A stretch of DNA of 51,426 nucleotides from Ramlibacter sp. (GTDB taxonomy: Bacteria; Pseudomonadota; Gammaproteobacteria; Burkholderiales; Burkholderiaceae_C): assembly GCF_029866045.1 (NCBI RefSeq), contig NZ_JARXAB010000180.1, positions 1-51,426 of the forward strand. Reading direction: 5' to 3'. Positions 36,376-45,510 of this stretch are shown piece after piece; positions within the stretch are counted from its first letter, which is position 1; each line of letters opens with the position of its first letter. A model generated the notes under the pieces. That model saw only the letters and a program-made list of their open reading frames with translations. It searched no databases and was not told the origin of the DNA. Made by a program: the position numbers and the translations under genes.

Positions 36376-36691
36376 GGGGAGGAAGCCTCGGGGCGAAGCT
36401 GGCGGGTGGGAGGGCGAAGCGGCGATGAGCCGACATTGCCGGAGACGAAGGCTCATTTTAGAGGCGCAAACTTTGGGACTGCCGATAAGGCAGCATCACC
36501 TCGAATTGATACTCCGATACTATTTTTTTTGAAGTGCGTTTACCGGGGAATTCATTTTCAGGAGCGTACCCTCGGGTTTTACTGTAAAGACCATGTCAAC
36601 GGTTTCGGTAACATACGCGTTGGAGAGAGGCCTACCGGTTCGCCGGAAGGACTGAGTACCCAACTTCAATCCAACTGCTAAAGGAAACATC
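36376..36691. other. 316-bp divergent gap between icd and the first microprotein gene
   Basis: No gene is seen. The stretch 36515-36620 is clearly richer in A+T than its surroundings, with an eight-T run, a direct repeat of GATACTCCGATACT type, and a short dyad TTTAC-TG-TAAA (within 36577-36589). It probably holds divergent promoters for icd and the small gene, but no hexamer pair is convincing. Confidence 0.35.
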
Positions 36692-36817
36692 ATGAAGAAG
36701 ATCATCGCCGCCGTTCTGGCCACCGCTTTCGCCGCCTCCGCTTTCGCTCAAGCTGCCCCCGCCAAGGCCGCCTCCGGCGCCAAGCCCGCTGCTTCCGCCG
36801 CTTCTGCCAAGAAGTAA
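36692..36817 (+). CDS. Secreted Ala/Lys-rich microprotein, 41 aa
   Basis: This tiny gene has an ATG with AAAGGA seven bases upstream, ends in TAA, and is followed by a strong terminator, so it looks expressed on its own. MKKIIAAVLATAFAASAFAQ is a textbook signal peptide (Ala-x-Ala-type cleavage near residue 19-20). The mature part of about 21 residues is only Ala, Pro, Lys, Ser and Gly and strongly basic, ending SAKK. I do not know its function. A similar but longer protein is encoded 254 bp downstream, and an exported DUF192 protein follows. Confidence 0.72.
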   Translation: MKKIIAAVLATAFAASAFAQAAPAKAASGAKPAASAASAKK

Positions 36818-36835
36818 TCGGTCGGCAACGTCGAT

Positions 36836-36868
36836 AAAGAGCCCGCCTCACGGCGGGCTCTTTTTTTT
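36836..36868 (+). terminator. Intrinsic terminator of the 41-aa microprotein gene
   Basis: AAAGAGCCCGCC (36836-36847), TCAC loop, GGCGGGCTCTTT (36852-36863), continuing into a T-run to 36868. This is a perfect 12-bp stem with a U-tract, 19 bp after the stop codon. Confidence 0.95.
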
Positions 36869-37070
36869 GGTCCCTACGCTCTGGGCCCTCGTCGCAAGGG
36901 CGGCCTGCGCCGCAAGGCCTCGGCACCGCTCACCGATGGCTTGCGAAACAATTTCTCTGGCGGGGTCAACGGTCCCAGTCACAGGGCGTTGAAGGTGTAG
37001 CTGGTGGAAGCCACAACTGTTGGCCAGGCTAATCGCCAGCGCCCCCGAGCCACTTCAAGGACGACTCCCC

Positions 37071-37292
37071 ATGATCAAACTCATCTCCGGCCTCCTGGCC
37101 ACCCTGTTCGCCGCAGCCGCGTTCGCACAAGCCAATCCCACGCCAGCGCCGGCGGCTCCTGCAGCGGCCGCAACCCCTGCGGCGGCTGCCAAGCCTGAAG
37201 CCAAGGCCGAAGCAAAACCGGAAGTGAAGAAGGAAAAGAAGGAGAAAAAGGCCAAGAAGGCGAAGAAGGCCAAGAAAGCCGACGCCACCTGA
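37071..37292 (+). CDS. Secreted Lys/Ala-rich small protein, 73 aa
   Basis: The ATG at 37071 has AAGGA nine bases upstream. MIKLISGLLATLFAAAAFAQ is a clear signal peptide. The mature chain begins Pro/Ala-rich (PTPAPAAPAAAATPAAAAKP), passes through AEAKAEAKPEVKKEKK-like alternating charge, and ends in tandem KKAK units. It would be a highly basic, disordered periplasmic protein, resembling a histone-H1 tail in composition. Function unknown. It is followed by its own terminator and has the same design as the 41-aa gene upstream, so the two may be paralogues or convergent low-complexity proteins. Confidence 0.72.
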   Translation: MIKLISGLLATLFAAAAFAQANPTPAPAAPAAAATPAAAAKPEAKAEAKPEVKKEKKEKKAKKAKKAKKADAT

Positions 37293-37351
37293 TCCTGCCA
37301 TCTGTCCCCGCCACTGCCGGCCAGGCCACGCGCCCAGGCGGCTGTGACACG

Positions 37352-37385
37352 AAGGCCTGCGCACGCGCAGGCCTTTGTTCTTTTT
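37352..37385 (+). terminator. Intrinsic terminator of the 73-aa small protein gene
   Basis: AAGGCCTGC pairs with GCAGGCCTT (outer bases 37352-37375) and is followed by TGTTCTTTTT. It lies 60 bp after the stop codon. Confidence 0.88.
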
Positions 37386-37515
37386 GCAGTCCGTAGGGCC
37401 AATCGCACTGGCGAACTCACGCACTCGCCTTGAAGCCGAGGCCCAGGCGAGCCCCGGATTTTGCTGGCGCGAACAGGGCAGATTCAGGCCCGATCACATC
37501 GGAGACAATCCGCTC

Positions 37516-37974
37516 ATGACCATCACCACCCGAACCCTAGCGTTGATGCTTGCCATCAGTCTGATGGTGTGGACGGCACCCGCCCGAGCCCAGCAGCCCC
37601 AGATGAATCTCCCGCGCATCACGCTCCAGGCCGGGATGTACCAGATCGACACCCAGGTAGCTCAGGCGCCCGAGCAGCGTAGCGTCGGCCTGATGTGGCG
37701 ACGCGAGATGCCCATGCACGAGGGCATGCTCTTTGTCTTTGAGCAGCCGTCAACCCAATGCTTCTGGATGATGAACACTCTGATTCCACTCACTGCCGCC
37801 TTCATCGCCGATGACGGAACCATCGTCAATTTGGCCGACATGCAGCCACAGACTGTCAACTCCCACTGCTCGGAGCGACCGGTTCGCTTCGTTCTGGAGA
37901 TGAATCAGGGCTGGTTCGCCAAGCGCGGGATCAAGGCAGGCGCTCGCCTTTCCGGCGCCCCGTTTGCCCGCTGA
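37516..37974 (+). CDS. Exported DUF192 family protein
   Basis: A 152-aa protein with a signal peptide (LALMLAISLMVWTAPARAQ) and the DUF192 fold: SVGLMWRREMPMHEGMLFVF, QCFWMMNTLIPLTAAFIADDG, and a C-terminal FVLEMNQGWFAKRGIKAGAR. The family is widespread and its biochemical role is not established. The ATG at 37516 starts the signal peptide; GACAAT lies at 37504-37509, six bases before it, and GGAG lies further upstream. It is monocistronic and closed by a terminator shared with sodB. Confidence 0.88.
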   Translation: MTITTRTLALMLAISLMVWTAPARAQQPQMNLPRITLQAGMYQIDTQVAQAPEQRSVGLMWRREMPMHEGMLFVFEQPSTQCFWMMNTLIPLTAAFIADDGTIVNLADMQPQTVNSHCSERPVRFVLEMNQGWFAKRGIKAGARLSGAPFAR

Positions 37975-37995
37975 ACAGTCACAGACCGCGCCATG

Positions 37996-38023
37996 ACAAA
38001 GGGCCGCATCCGCGGCCCTTTGT
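37996..38023. terminator. Bidirectional terminator between DUF192 and sodB genes
   Basis: ACAAAGGGCCGC (37996-38007), four-base loop, GCGGCCCTTTGT (38012-38023): a perfect 12-bp stem with A- and T-rich ends in both orientations, placed between convergent genes (stops at 37974 and 38067). Confidence 0.88.
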
Positions 38024-38066
38024 GCATCTTGGCCTGCAAACGCAAGCCATGAGCGGTGGCGCTATC

Positions 38067-38648
38067 TCAGGCGAAGTTTTTCTGGGCGAAGTCCCAGTTG
38101 ACCAGTTTGTCGAGGAAAGTCTCAACAAACTTGGGACGCAGATTGCGATAGTCAATGTAGTAGGCATGCTCCCAGACATCGACCGTGAGGAGGGCGGTGT
38201 CGGCGGTGGTCAGGGGGGTGCCAGCGGCGCCAGTATTCACGATGTCGACGCTGCCATCAGCCTTCTTGACCAGCCAGGTCCAGCCCGAGCCGAAGTTGCC
38301 GACGGCCGACTTCACGAAGGCCTCACGAAACGCGGCATAGCTGCCCCACTTGGCGTTGATGGCCGCGGCCAAAGAACCCGTCGGCTCGCCGCCACCAGCG
38401 GGCTTCATGCAGTTCCAGAAGAAGGTGTGGTTCCAGATCTGGGCCGCATTGTTGTAGACCCCGCCGGCGGACTTCTTCACGATTTCTTCGAGGGACATCG
38501 ACTCAAATTCAGTGCCCTTTTGCAGGTTATTGAGGTTCACCACGTACGCGTTGTGGTGCTTGCCGTGGTGGAACTCGAGGGTTTCCTTCGAGTAGTGGGG
38601 GGCCAAAGCGTCGATCGCATAAGGCAGGGAAGGCAGGGTGTGCTCCAT
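38067..38648 (-). CDS. sodB: Superoxide dismutase [Fe]
   Basis: SodB converts superoxide to O2 and H2O2 in the cytoplasm. The 193-aa protein has metal ligands His27 ([13 protein letters not shown]), His74 ([11 protein letters not shown]), and Asp157/His161 ([14 protein letters not shown]). The glycine-rich AGGGEPTG and the [14 protein letters not shown] context indicate the iron form. The ATG at 38648 has AGAGGAA just upstream. It lies 62 bp after xseA on the same strand. Confidence 0.96.
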   Translation of the reverse strand: MEHTLPSLPYAIDALAPHYSKETLEFHHGKHHNAYVVNLNNLQKGTEFESMSLEEIVKKSAGGVYNNAAQIWNHTFFWNCMKPAGGGEPTGSLAAAINAKWGSYAAFREAFVKSAVGNFGSGWTWLVKKADGSVDIVNTGAAGTPLTTADTALLTVDVWEHAYYIDYRNLRPKFVETFLDKLVNWDFAQKNFA

Positions 38649-38710
38649 GGGGTTCCTCTTGGTGTATTGCTGGGTCTGGAAGATCGGAAAACAACGATGG
38701 ATTTTAGGCA

Positions 38711-39988
38711 CTAATCCATGACCGCTCTTTTGACGGTGAGATCGAGACGTCCGTCGGCCAGCAGCGCCTGAACGGGCTGGCCCGGTTGCGCCTGTGCAGC
38801 ATGCGCCAGAAGAGTACCGTCGGGCAGCGTGAGAAGTGCGTAGCCGCGTTGGAGAACGTGCCTTGGGTCCACACCGGCCAGGCGCAGGCCTGCACGGTCC
38901 AGTCGGTTGGCCTGTTGCTCGATCTGGCCAGGTGCCGCCCGACGTAGCCGGTCCAGCCCGACGGCAAAACGTCGGTCATTGAGGGCGATTCGGGTCTGGG
39001 CTGCGTGGCGCAGGCGCTGGGCGTGGCGCTCGAGCTGCCGCAACTGGAGGCCGACGCGACCCGAGGGGCGCCCCAGCCGCGAGGCTGCAACGTCGAGCCG
39101 CTGGGCGAGCGAATCCAGCCGGCGCAAGGCAGAAGACGCCAGGCGCTCCTGCGCCAGCGCCAACCCGTCCAGCCAGTCCTGCTGCGGTCTGGCTACCAAC
39201 TCCGCGGCGGCGGTAGGCGTCGGGGCACGAATGTCGGCGCAGAAATCGGCAATGGTGAAATCAGTCTCGTGGCCCACCCCGCAGATCAGGGGCACCGGCG
39301 AGGCAACGATGGCGCGTGCCAGTCGCTCGTCGTTGAAGGCCCACAGATCCTCCAGGGAGCCGCCGCCGCGGACGAGAAGAATGACGTCGATCACGCCCGT
39401 TTGCGCGAGCTCATAGAGCGCTGTCAGTGCGGCCAGCAACTCGCCTGGTGCCTGTGCGCCCTGCACCGCAGCGGGCGCGAGGACGACGGGTACATGGGGC
39501 ACGCGCCGGCGCAGCGCGGTCGCCACGTCGTGCAGGGCAGCCGCCCCCCGCGAGGTGACCAGGCCGATGCCCCGCGGCATCACCGGCAAGGGCCGTTTGC
39601 GCCCTGCGTCGAACAGGCCCTCCTCCTCCAGCTTTGCCTTGAGCTGTAGGAACTGCTCGAACAAGGCGCCCTGTCCGGCGCGGGACAAGCTCTCGACGAT
39701 CAGTTGCAAGTCGCCGCGGGCGTCATAGACATCCAGCCGACCCAAGGCCTCTACGCTATCGCCGTCGCGCGGGCGGAAATCCAGCAGACCTGCTGACCGC
39801 CGGAACATGGCGCAGCGAATCTGCCCGTGGGCATCCTTCAAGGTGAAGTAGCAATGCCCGCTCGCAGCCCGCGTAAAGCCGGAGAGCTCGCCCCGGACAG
39901 CCACGGGGTTGAAGCGGGCGTCGAGCGCATCGGCCACCGCACGGCACAAGGCGCCCACTGGCCAGACACGGCGCTCGACAGTACTCAT
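38711..39988 (-). CDS. xseA: Exodeoxyribonuclease VII large subunit
   Basis: XseA is the catalytic subunit of ExoVII, which degrades single-stranded DNA. The 425-aa protein has the N-terminal OB domain ([22 protein letters not shown]), the catalytic core with [37 protein letters not shown] and [17 protein letters not shown], then a helical coiled-coil region and a C-terminal [10 protein letters not shown] segment. The small subunit XseB is not in the window. The ATG has no ribosome-binding site. It is divergent from exbB across a 425-bp gap. Confidence 0.95.
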   Translation of the reverse strand: MSTVERRVWPVGALCRAVADALDARFNPVAVRGELSGFTRAASGHCYFTLKDAHGQIRCAMFRRSAGLLDFRPRDGDSVEALGRLDVYDARGDLQLIVESLSRAGQGALFEQFLQLKAKLEEEGLFDAGRKRPLPVMPRGIGLVTSRGAAALHDVATALRRRVPHVPVVLAPAAVQGAQAPGELLAALTALYELAQTGVIDVILLVRGGGSLEDLWAFNDERLARAIVASPVPLICGVGHETDFTIADFCADIRAPTPTAAAELVARPQQDWLDGLALAQERLASSALRRLDSLAQRLDVAASRLGRPSGRVGLQLRQLERHAQRLRHAAQTRIALNDRRFAVGLDRLRRAAPGQIEQQANRLDRAGLRLAGVDPRHVLQRGYALLTLPDGTLLAHAAQAQPGQPVQALLADGRLDLTVKRAVMD

Positions 39989-40217
39989 GGACGCAGGGCT
40001 TGCGGCCTGCTGCGCCGCGGCAACCGTAGCCAGGTCATCACTGCCGCAGGATCAACAAATCGGGAAAAATTCATACCAGAGACCACATCAACTCGCTCTG
40101 ATTAGTCCACAGGCAATAGTCGACCAAGAGCCGTCGGTCAGCCCCGACAGAACCCTGCGCAAACGACGGTTTTTCGTTGCAACACATTGATTTGAAACGC
40201 TTTTTTTCTGCTGAATT

Positions 40218-40235
40218 TGTGACCGATCTGTCACA
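40218..40235. promoter_or_regulatory. 18-bp dyad TGTGAC-N6-GTCACA upstream of exbB
   Basis: TGTGAC (40218-40223), CGATCT, GTCACA (40230-40235) are perfectly symmetric half-sites. It resembles a CRP/FNR-family operator, but the TGTGA and TCACA half-sites are 8 bp apart, two more than the CRP consensus, so the binder is uncertain. Confidence 0.5.
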
Positions 40236-40287
40236 CTTCCCAAATGGCGCGGCTTGGCGGCACATGCACGCACAGTTCTGCACATAT

Positions 40288-40296
40288 TTATCCACA
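40288..40296 (+). promoter_or_regulatory. Consensus DnaA box
   Basis: TTATCCACA is a 9/9 match to the DnaA-binding consensus, 118 bp upstream of the exbB start. The flanking 15-mer (40287-40301) is 12/15 identical to TTAGTCCACAGGCAA at 40102-40116. There is no array of boxes or dnaA/dnaN gene, so it is not evidence of oriC. Confidence 0.55.
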
Positions 40297-40413
40297 GGAA
40301 ATGTGAGCATTTCACCGACAACAGGTAGGTTGCGCACCGACACCGCGGGCGTGCTGTCCGATAATGCCTCGCGCCGCCCTTCACCGCTTCTCGCCCGCAC
40401 GTCGGAGTCCCTA

Positions 40414-41037
40414 TTGTTTTCCATCATACAAGCCGCCGGATGGCCCATCTGGCCCCTGATTGCCTGCTCCGTCGTGGCCCTGGCCCTGGTCATTGAGCGA
40501 ATGATCAGCCTCCAGCGCGCGCGGGTGGTGCCACCCCAATTGCTCGAGGAGGCGCTGGCGGTGTCCAGCCGCGGGCTTCCCCCGCCCGATGTCGTGGAGC
40601 AACTGGCACAAAACTCGGCGCTTGGGGAGGTGCTGGCCAGCGGCCTTCGTGCTGCCGGCCAGCGGGGGGCCGATTCGCAGGATCTACAGGCGGCCATGGA
40701 GGGAGCAGGCCGGGAGGTCGCCCATCGACTTGAGCGCTATCTGAGCGCCCTGGCCACGATCGCGTCCGCCGCACCGCTGCTGGGCCTGCTGGGAACCGTG
40801 ATCGGTTTGATCGAGATCTTCGGCTCCCAGGCACCGGGGAGCACGGGCAGCAACCCCGCACAGCTCGCCCAGGGCATCTCCATAGCGCTCTACAACACTG
40901 CATTCGGACTGATCGTCGCGATCCCCTCCCTTATCTTCTGGCGCCTCTTCCGAGCCCGTGTAGACGGCTACGTGCTGGTCATGGAGCTCGCCGCCGAGCG
41001 CTTCGCACGCCATTTGGCTCAGTTGCACAAGCGTTAA
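40414..41037 (+). CDS. exbB: ExbB/TolQ-type proton channel protein
   Basis: A MotA/TolQ/ExbB-family inner-membrane protein that with ExbD energises outer-membrane transport. It is 207 aa from a TTG at 40414, with GGAG six bases upstream; the family N-terminus (LFSIIQAAGWPIWPLIACS) begins there. Three membrane segments are visible: near 8-30, about 112-135 (ATIASAAPLLGLLGTVIGLI), and about 155-180 (ISIALYNTAFGLIVAIPSLI). It is 11 bp before exbD. It could act with TonB or, in principle, stand in for TolQ; its length and its lpxK/kdsB neighbours match the usual Burkholderiales exbBD. Confidence 0.9.
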   Translation: MFSIIQAAGWPIWPLIACSVVALALVIERMISLQRARVVPPQLLEEALAVSSRGLPPPDVVEQLAQNSALGEVLASGLRAAGQRGADSQDLQAAMEGAGREVAHRLERYLSALATIASAAPLLGLLGTVIGLIEIFGSQAPGSTGSNPAQLAQGISIALYNTAFGLIVAIPSLIFWRLFRARVDGYVLVMELAAERFARHLAQLHKR

Positions 41038-41048
41038 ATAGCGCCATC

Positions 41049-41474
41049 ATGCGATTCCATCCCCGCCGAACCGAGGAGCCGGAGATCAACCTGATCCCGT
41101 TCATCGACGTGCTGCTGGTCATCCTGATCTTCCTGATGCTCTCGACCACCTACAGCAAGTTCACCGAGATGCAGCTACGCCTCCCGACAGCAGATGCGAA
41201 CGCGCCGCGGGACTATCCCAAGGAGGTCATCGTGGCGATCAGCGTCGATGGGCGTTACTCAATCAACCGCAGCCCGGTCGCTGGGCGGGGAGTGGAGGCT
41301 GTCCAGGCCGCTCTTGATGCTGCCGCAGCGGGACGGAAGGACAGCATGGTCATCATCAGCGCAGACGCGGCCTCACCGCATCAGGCCACCATCACCGTCC
41401 TCGAGGCGGCACGCCGAGGGGGCTTTAGCCAGATCACCTTCGCCGCGCAGCGTCCGGCCGGCGCCCGGCCCTGA
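41049..41474 (+). CDS. exbD: ExbD/TolR-type biopolymer transport protein
   Basis: A 141-aa partner of ExbB with one N-terminal membrane helix (INLIPFIDVLLVILIFLMLS) that carries the proton-path Asp of the family in PFIDVLL, and a periplasmic domain (PKEVIVAISVDGRYSINRSP, AARRGGFSQITFA). It is the second gene of exbB-exbD-lpxK-Trm112-kdsB-adk. Confidence 0.93.
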   Translation: MRFHPRRTEEPEINLIPFIDVLLVILIFLMLSTTYSKFTEMQLRLPTADANAPRDYPKEVIVAISVDGRYSINRSPVAGRGVEAVQAALDAAAAGRKDSMVIISADAASPHQATITVLEAARRGGFSQITFAAQRPAGARP

Positions 41475-41518
41475 GGCTCGTAGGCTCCCGCCGCCGGTGC
41501 TCACCACTGCCCGCCTGC

Positions 41519-42556
41519 ATGCCTATCCCCGGTATCCCCGACCTGCCAACGATCTGGACCCAACGCGGCCTGCCTGCGCTCGCCCTCCTGCCTGTGGCCG
41601 CTCTGTATTCCGCGCTGGCGGCGCTGCACCGAGCGACCTATCGCTGGGGCTGGCGACAGGCCGAGCGCATTTCGGTCCCGGTCATCGTGGTGGGCAATGT
41701 GATCGCCGGTGGCGCTGGAAAGACGCCGGTGGTCTTGGCCCTGGTGCGGCACCTGCTTGAGCGGGGCATGCGACCCGGCGTCATCTCACGCGGCTATGGG
41801 CGAGCGAGTCACGGCCTGCGCGAGGTCAGCCCTGCCTCCAATCCCCAGGAGGTGGGCGACGAGCCACTGCTCATCGCCCAGCGCGCAGGTATTCCGGTGT
41901 TCGTCGGCGAGAAGAGAGCGCAGGCCGCACGCGCGCTGCTCGAAGCGCACCCCGAGGTCCAGGTCCTGATTTGCGACGACGGCCTGCAACACCTGGCACT
42001 GGCCCGAGACATTGAGATCTGCGTCTTCGACGAGCGAGGCGTCGGCAATGCCTGGCCGATTCCGGCAGGGCCGCTGCGTGAGCCCTGGCCCAGGCCCGTA
42101 GATTTCGTGCTTCACCCCGAGGGACTCACAGCAGCCAGGGGTAACCCAGACCCGGCCGGCCCGCCCCGGTCATTCGAGGTCAGGCGACGGCTTGCCACAC
42201 ACGCCGTCTCCGCTGACGGCAGCCAGGTGCCGCTCACGACCCTTGCAGGCCAATCACCGCTCGCGCTGGCTGGCATTGCGAGGCCCCAGGCCTTTTTTGA
42301 CATGCTGCTCCGATCCGGCTGTCCGCCAGCGGCCACCCTCCCCTTGCCCGATCACCATGACTTCCGGCTCGGTGCAGACGTGCCCCCTGGCGGCTGCCTG
42401 ATCTGCACCGAGAAGGATGCGGTCAAGCTGTGGCAAATCAGGCCCGACGCCTGGGCTGTGCCGCTGGAGCTCAGCATCGCCGAGGACTTCTGGGTTGCGC
42501 TCGATGAACGCCTGCGTCCAAAGCTATCATCGTCCGATGGATCCCAAACTGATTGA
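41519..42556 (+). CDS. lpxK: Tetraacyldisaccharide 4'-kinase LpxK
   Basis: LpxK phosphorylates the lipid A disaccharide at the 4' position at the inner membrane. The 345-aa protein has an N-terminal hydrophobic segment ([19 protein letters not shown]), the Walker [17 protein letters not shown] (GGAGKT at 64-69), [19 protein letters not shown], and [15 protein letters not shown] containing the second metal/ATP motif. CTEKDAVKL near residue 300 is also conserved. It starts 44 bp after exbD, and its 3' end overlaps the next gene by 20 bp. Confidence 0.95.
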   Translation: MPIPGIPDLPTIWTQRGLPALALLPVAALYSALAALHRATYRWGWRQAERISVPVIVVGNVIAGGAGKTPVVLALVRHLLERGMRPGVISRGYGRASHGLREVSPASNPQEVGDEPLLIAQRAGIPVFVGEKRAQAARALLEAHPEVQVLICDDGLQHLALARDIEICVFDERGVGNAWPIPAGPLREPWPRPVDFVLHPEGLTAARGNPDPAGPPRSFEVRRRLATHAVSADGSQVPLTTLAGQSPLALAGIARPQAFFDMLLRSGCPPAATLPLPDHHDFRLGADVPPGGCLICTEKDAVKLWQIRPDAWAVPLELSIAEDFWVALDERLRPKLSSSDGSQTD

Positions 42557-42743
42557 TCTGCTGGTGTGCCCGGTTACTAAGGGCCCGCTGGACTTGGACC
42601 GTGCGAGACAGGAGCTCATCTCCCGCAGCGCCCGTCTGGCCTATCCGGTGCGCGATGGCATCCCCGTCCTGCTTGAGAACGAAGCCAGGGTGCTCACCGA
42701 CGAGGAACTCGAGCGCTTGCCGCCGCGGACACCGCTGGTGTGA
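42537..42743 (+). CDS. Trm112 family protein (YcaR-like)
   Basis: A 68-aa protein starting [20 protein letters not shown], with [19 protein letters not shown] at the end of the conserved domain. Bacterial Trm112-like proteins between lpxK and kdsB are common; eukaryotic Trm112 activates methyltransferases, but the bacterial role is not settled. Only one cysteine is left, so the zinc site of the archetype is absent, as in many bacterial members. The ATG lies inside the 3' end of lpxK, with TATCAT six bases upstream and no Shine-Dalgarno. Confidence 0.9.
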   Translation: MDPKLIDLLVCPVTKGPLDLDRARQELISRSARLAYPVRDGIPVLLENEARVLTDEELERLPPRTPLV

Positions 42744-43525
42744 GCATGGCGTCTCCCTTCACCGTCCTGATCCCGGCCCGACTGTCCTCCACCCGCCTGC
42801 CGGACAAGCCACTGGCCGACATTGCAGGCATGCCCATGGTGGTCCGGGTGGCACAGCGAGCTCGGCAATCGGCCGCCACGCGCGTCGTGGTGGCGACCGA
42901 CAGCACCTCGATCCTAGCCGCCTGTGGCCAACACGGTGTCGAGGCGCTTCTGACCCGTCATGACCATCCGTCGGGCAGCGACCGCCTGGCCGAGGCCTGT
43001 GAGCTGCTCGGACTTACCGACGAAGACCAGGTGGTCAACGTCCAGGGGGACGAACCGCTGATTGACCCGCGGCTCGTCGACGCGGTGGCCGGGCTGCTGG
43101 ATCTGCATCCCGACGCAGCAATGAGCACGGCGGCACACCCAATCCGGGAAGTGTCTGAGTTTCGTAACCCGAATGTAGTCAAAGTGGTGACCGATTCGAG
43201 AGGACTCGCCCTCTATTTCAGCCGCGCGCCAATCCCTTGGTGGCGTGACGGCTCGGCGCCTGGGGAAGCCGGACTGCCGGTCCATCCGCAGGCACTGCGC
43301 CATGTCGGGATTTATGGCTACCGGGTTGGTTTTCTTCGGGAGTTTCCCCGTCTGCCCCCGGCGCCGATCGAGTCCTGCGAATCCCTGGAGCAGCTGCGTG
43401 CGCTCTGGCATGGGCACCGTATCGCGGTTCATATCACCACGGATCCACCAGGACTGGGCGTGGACACCCCCGATGACCTGATGCGCGTGCGGGCCCTGTT
43501 CGAGCAGGACAGGGCAAGCGGGTAA
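42740..43525 (+). CDS. kdsB: 3-deoxy-manno-octulosonate cytidylyltransferase
   Basis: KdsB makes CMP-KDO, the activated sugar for the inner LPS core. The 261-aa protein has [20 protein letters not shown] (nucleotide-binding start), [37 protein letters not shown] and [15 protein letters not shown]. The start is GTG at 42740, overlapping the Trm112 stop (GTGA), or ATG at 42746. With lpxK it ties this operon to lipid A-core synthesis. Confidence 0.96.
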   Translation: MSMASPFTVLIPARLSSTRLPDKPLADIAGMPMVVRVAQRARQSAATRVVVATDSTSILAACGQHGVEALLTRHDHPSGSDRLAEACELLGLTDEDQVVNVQGDEPLIDPRLVDAVAGLLDLHPDAAMSTAAHPIREVSEFRNPNVVKVVTDSRGLALYFSRAPIPWWRDGSAPGEAGLPVHPQALRHVGIYGYRVGFLREFPRLPPAPIESCESLEQLRALWHGHRIAVHITTDPPGLGVDTPDDLMRVRALFEQDRASG

Positions 43526-43649
43526 GAACCGCGTCGGGACCCCGTGCTATCCTAGAAAAAGATGCGTGGGGTTACCCGCCAGGGGTGCGCCTCAACGCGC
43601 GCGCACTGCCTCCCGTGACAAGCTTTGGCACTTCAAGCCAGGGCGGTGA

Positions 43650-44339
<690 letters not shown>

Positions 44340-44366
44340 GTCCCGGACGGTCCTGGCCGTCGGGTT

Positions 44367-45353
44367 TCAGAGCGCGGGGGCTCCGCTCAAACGCGCGAGA
44401 AGGTCGAGCAAAAGCGCAACCCTAGCCTTGACCGGAGAAAGTCCTGGAGTGGCAGCGATAGCGTCACCACGGTGCGGAACCACCTGACCCGACGCGCATC
44501 GGGTCGACCGCACCACCTCCACACCCAACTCGCGGGCCCGTAACAGCGCGGCCTCCAGCGCCTGCGAGAGGGTGCCATTGCCGGTTCCTGCAGCCACCAG
44601 ACCGCGTGCGCCGGCGCCCACCAGCGCATCGACGAGCCGGCCATCGGCACCCGCGTGATTGATCACAATCTCCACGAAAGGCCAGGTGGTCGGCGAATGC
44701 TGGGCCACCGCAGCGGCGAGCTGGCCAGCGCGTCTGTCTGCCGCCACCGGCCAAGGGCGCAACCGGCGGAGCTGCCCCTCCTCAACCCAAGCGATCGGAC
44801 CTGCATCACCGCTGCTGAAGGCGTCAAGGCGGTAGGGGTGCACCTTTGCGACGTCCATGGCGCCATGGACTTGCCCGGCACAGACGGCCACAACTCCCTG
44901 CGCGCCACTACTGCGGGCAACCGCTACCGCGTCAACAAGATTCTGCGGTCCGTCGGGCGCCAGCGCATCCGCCGGCCGCATGGCGCAAGTCAAAACAACT
45001 GGCTTTTCCGGCGCCAAAACCCGATGCAGAAAATAGGCAGTCTCCTCCAGGGTGTCGGTGCCGTGGGTGATTACCAGGCCTTGGACGTCGTCGTCGCTTA
45101 GCCAATGAGCGCATCGGGTAGCCAGTGTCTGCCAGACCGTAGGGCCCATGTCCTTGCTATCGACCTGTGCCACCTGTTCAGCCAGCAGTGGCAAGCCCTT
45201 GAGCGCTGGGATATTTGCCAGCAGCCGTTCGACACCCACCTGGCCAGCCCGATAGGTCGGCTGGCCATCGCCCGTCTGGCCCGGATCGGGCGCGAGGCCT
45301 GCAATGGTGCCGCCGGTGCCCAGAACTACGATTTTTTTGCTGGCCACTTGCAC
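44367..45353 (-). CDS. L-asparaginase
   Basis: A 328-aa type I/II asparaginase that hydrolyses asparagine to aspartate and ammonia. Catalytic motifs: VVLGTGGTIAGLAP with the nucleophilic Thr, VITHGTDTLEETAYF with the second Thr and Asp, and EKPVVLTCAMRPADALAPDG with the conserved Lys and the AMRP segment. No signal peptide is visible, so a cytoplasmic enzyme is likely. It converges with adk, 27 bp apart, and is divergent from lexA. The LexA boxes lie 10-48 bp upstream of its ATG. Confidence 0.93.
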   Translation of the reverse strand: MQVASKKIVVLGTGGTIAGLAPDPGQTGDGQPTYRAGQVGVERLLANIPALKGLPLLAEQVAQVDSKDMGPTVWQTLATRCAHWLSDDDVQGLVITHGTDTLEETAYFLHRVLAPEKPVVLTCAMRPADALAPDGPQNLVDAVAVARSSGAQGVVAVCAGQVHGAMDVAKVHPYRLDAFSSGDAGPIAWVEEGQLRRLRPWPVAADRRAGQLAAAVAQHSPTTWPFVEIVINHAGADGRLVDALVGAGARGLVAAGTGNGTLSQALEAALLRARELGVEVVRSTRCASGQVVPHRGDAIAATPGLSPVKARVALLLDLLARLSGAPAL

Positions 45354-45362
45354 TTCCCGAAA

Positions 45363-45401
45363 AACTGGTTAAAAATACAGGCACTGGATATCAAAACAGT
45401 G
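45363..45401. promoter_or_regulatory. Two adjacent LexA (SOS) boxes
   Basis: Box 1, AACTGGTTAAAAATACAGGC (45363-45382), and box 2, CACTGGATATCAAAACAGTG (45382-45401), each have the CTG-N10-CAG core and an AT-rich centre, matching the 20-bp E. coli-type consensus at about 13 and 14 positions. Their centres are 19 bp apart. E. coli lexA also carries two boxes. They lie 110 bp before lexA and almost touch the asparaginase start. Confidence 0.82.
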
Positions 45402-45510
45402 TCAAGCATGTCTTGAGTGTCTCGTACACGCAGACTCGCCTCGGTCACTGTCCAGCCGTTCTAGAGATTGTCCACACAGCCAGGCCCTTGAGAATTAAGG
45501 AGCGCCACGC

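Larger units (their letters stand above)
39989..40413. other. 425-bp intergenic region between xseA and exbB
   Basis: No gene is supported here. The middle is relatively AT-rich and holds several signals: a perfect DnaA-box 9-mer, a related TTAGTCCACAGG sequence at 40102-40113, a seven-T run near 40201-40207, and an 18-bp dyad. An in-frame extension of exbB to 40177 exists but has no homology or ribosome-binding site. Confidence 0.6.

Noticed and set aside
40218..40235. A true CRP site upstream of exbB
   Set aside because: The TGTGA and TCACA halves are 8 bp apart instead of 6, so I report only a dyad and name no regulator.
40288..40296. Replication origin at the DnaA box
   Set aside because: There is a single perfect box, no cluster, and no dnaA, dnaN, gyrB, parA or rpmH gene nearby.
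40414..41474. exbB-exbD being the missing tolQ-tolR
   Set aside because: Protein lengths (207 and 141 aa) and the lpxK-kdsB-adk context fit the usual ExbBD operon of the order; no TolA is present.
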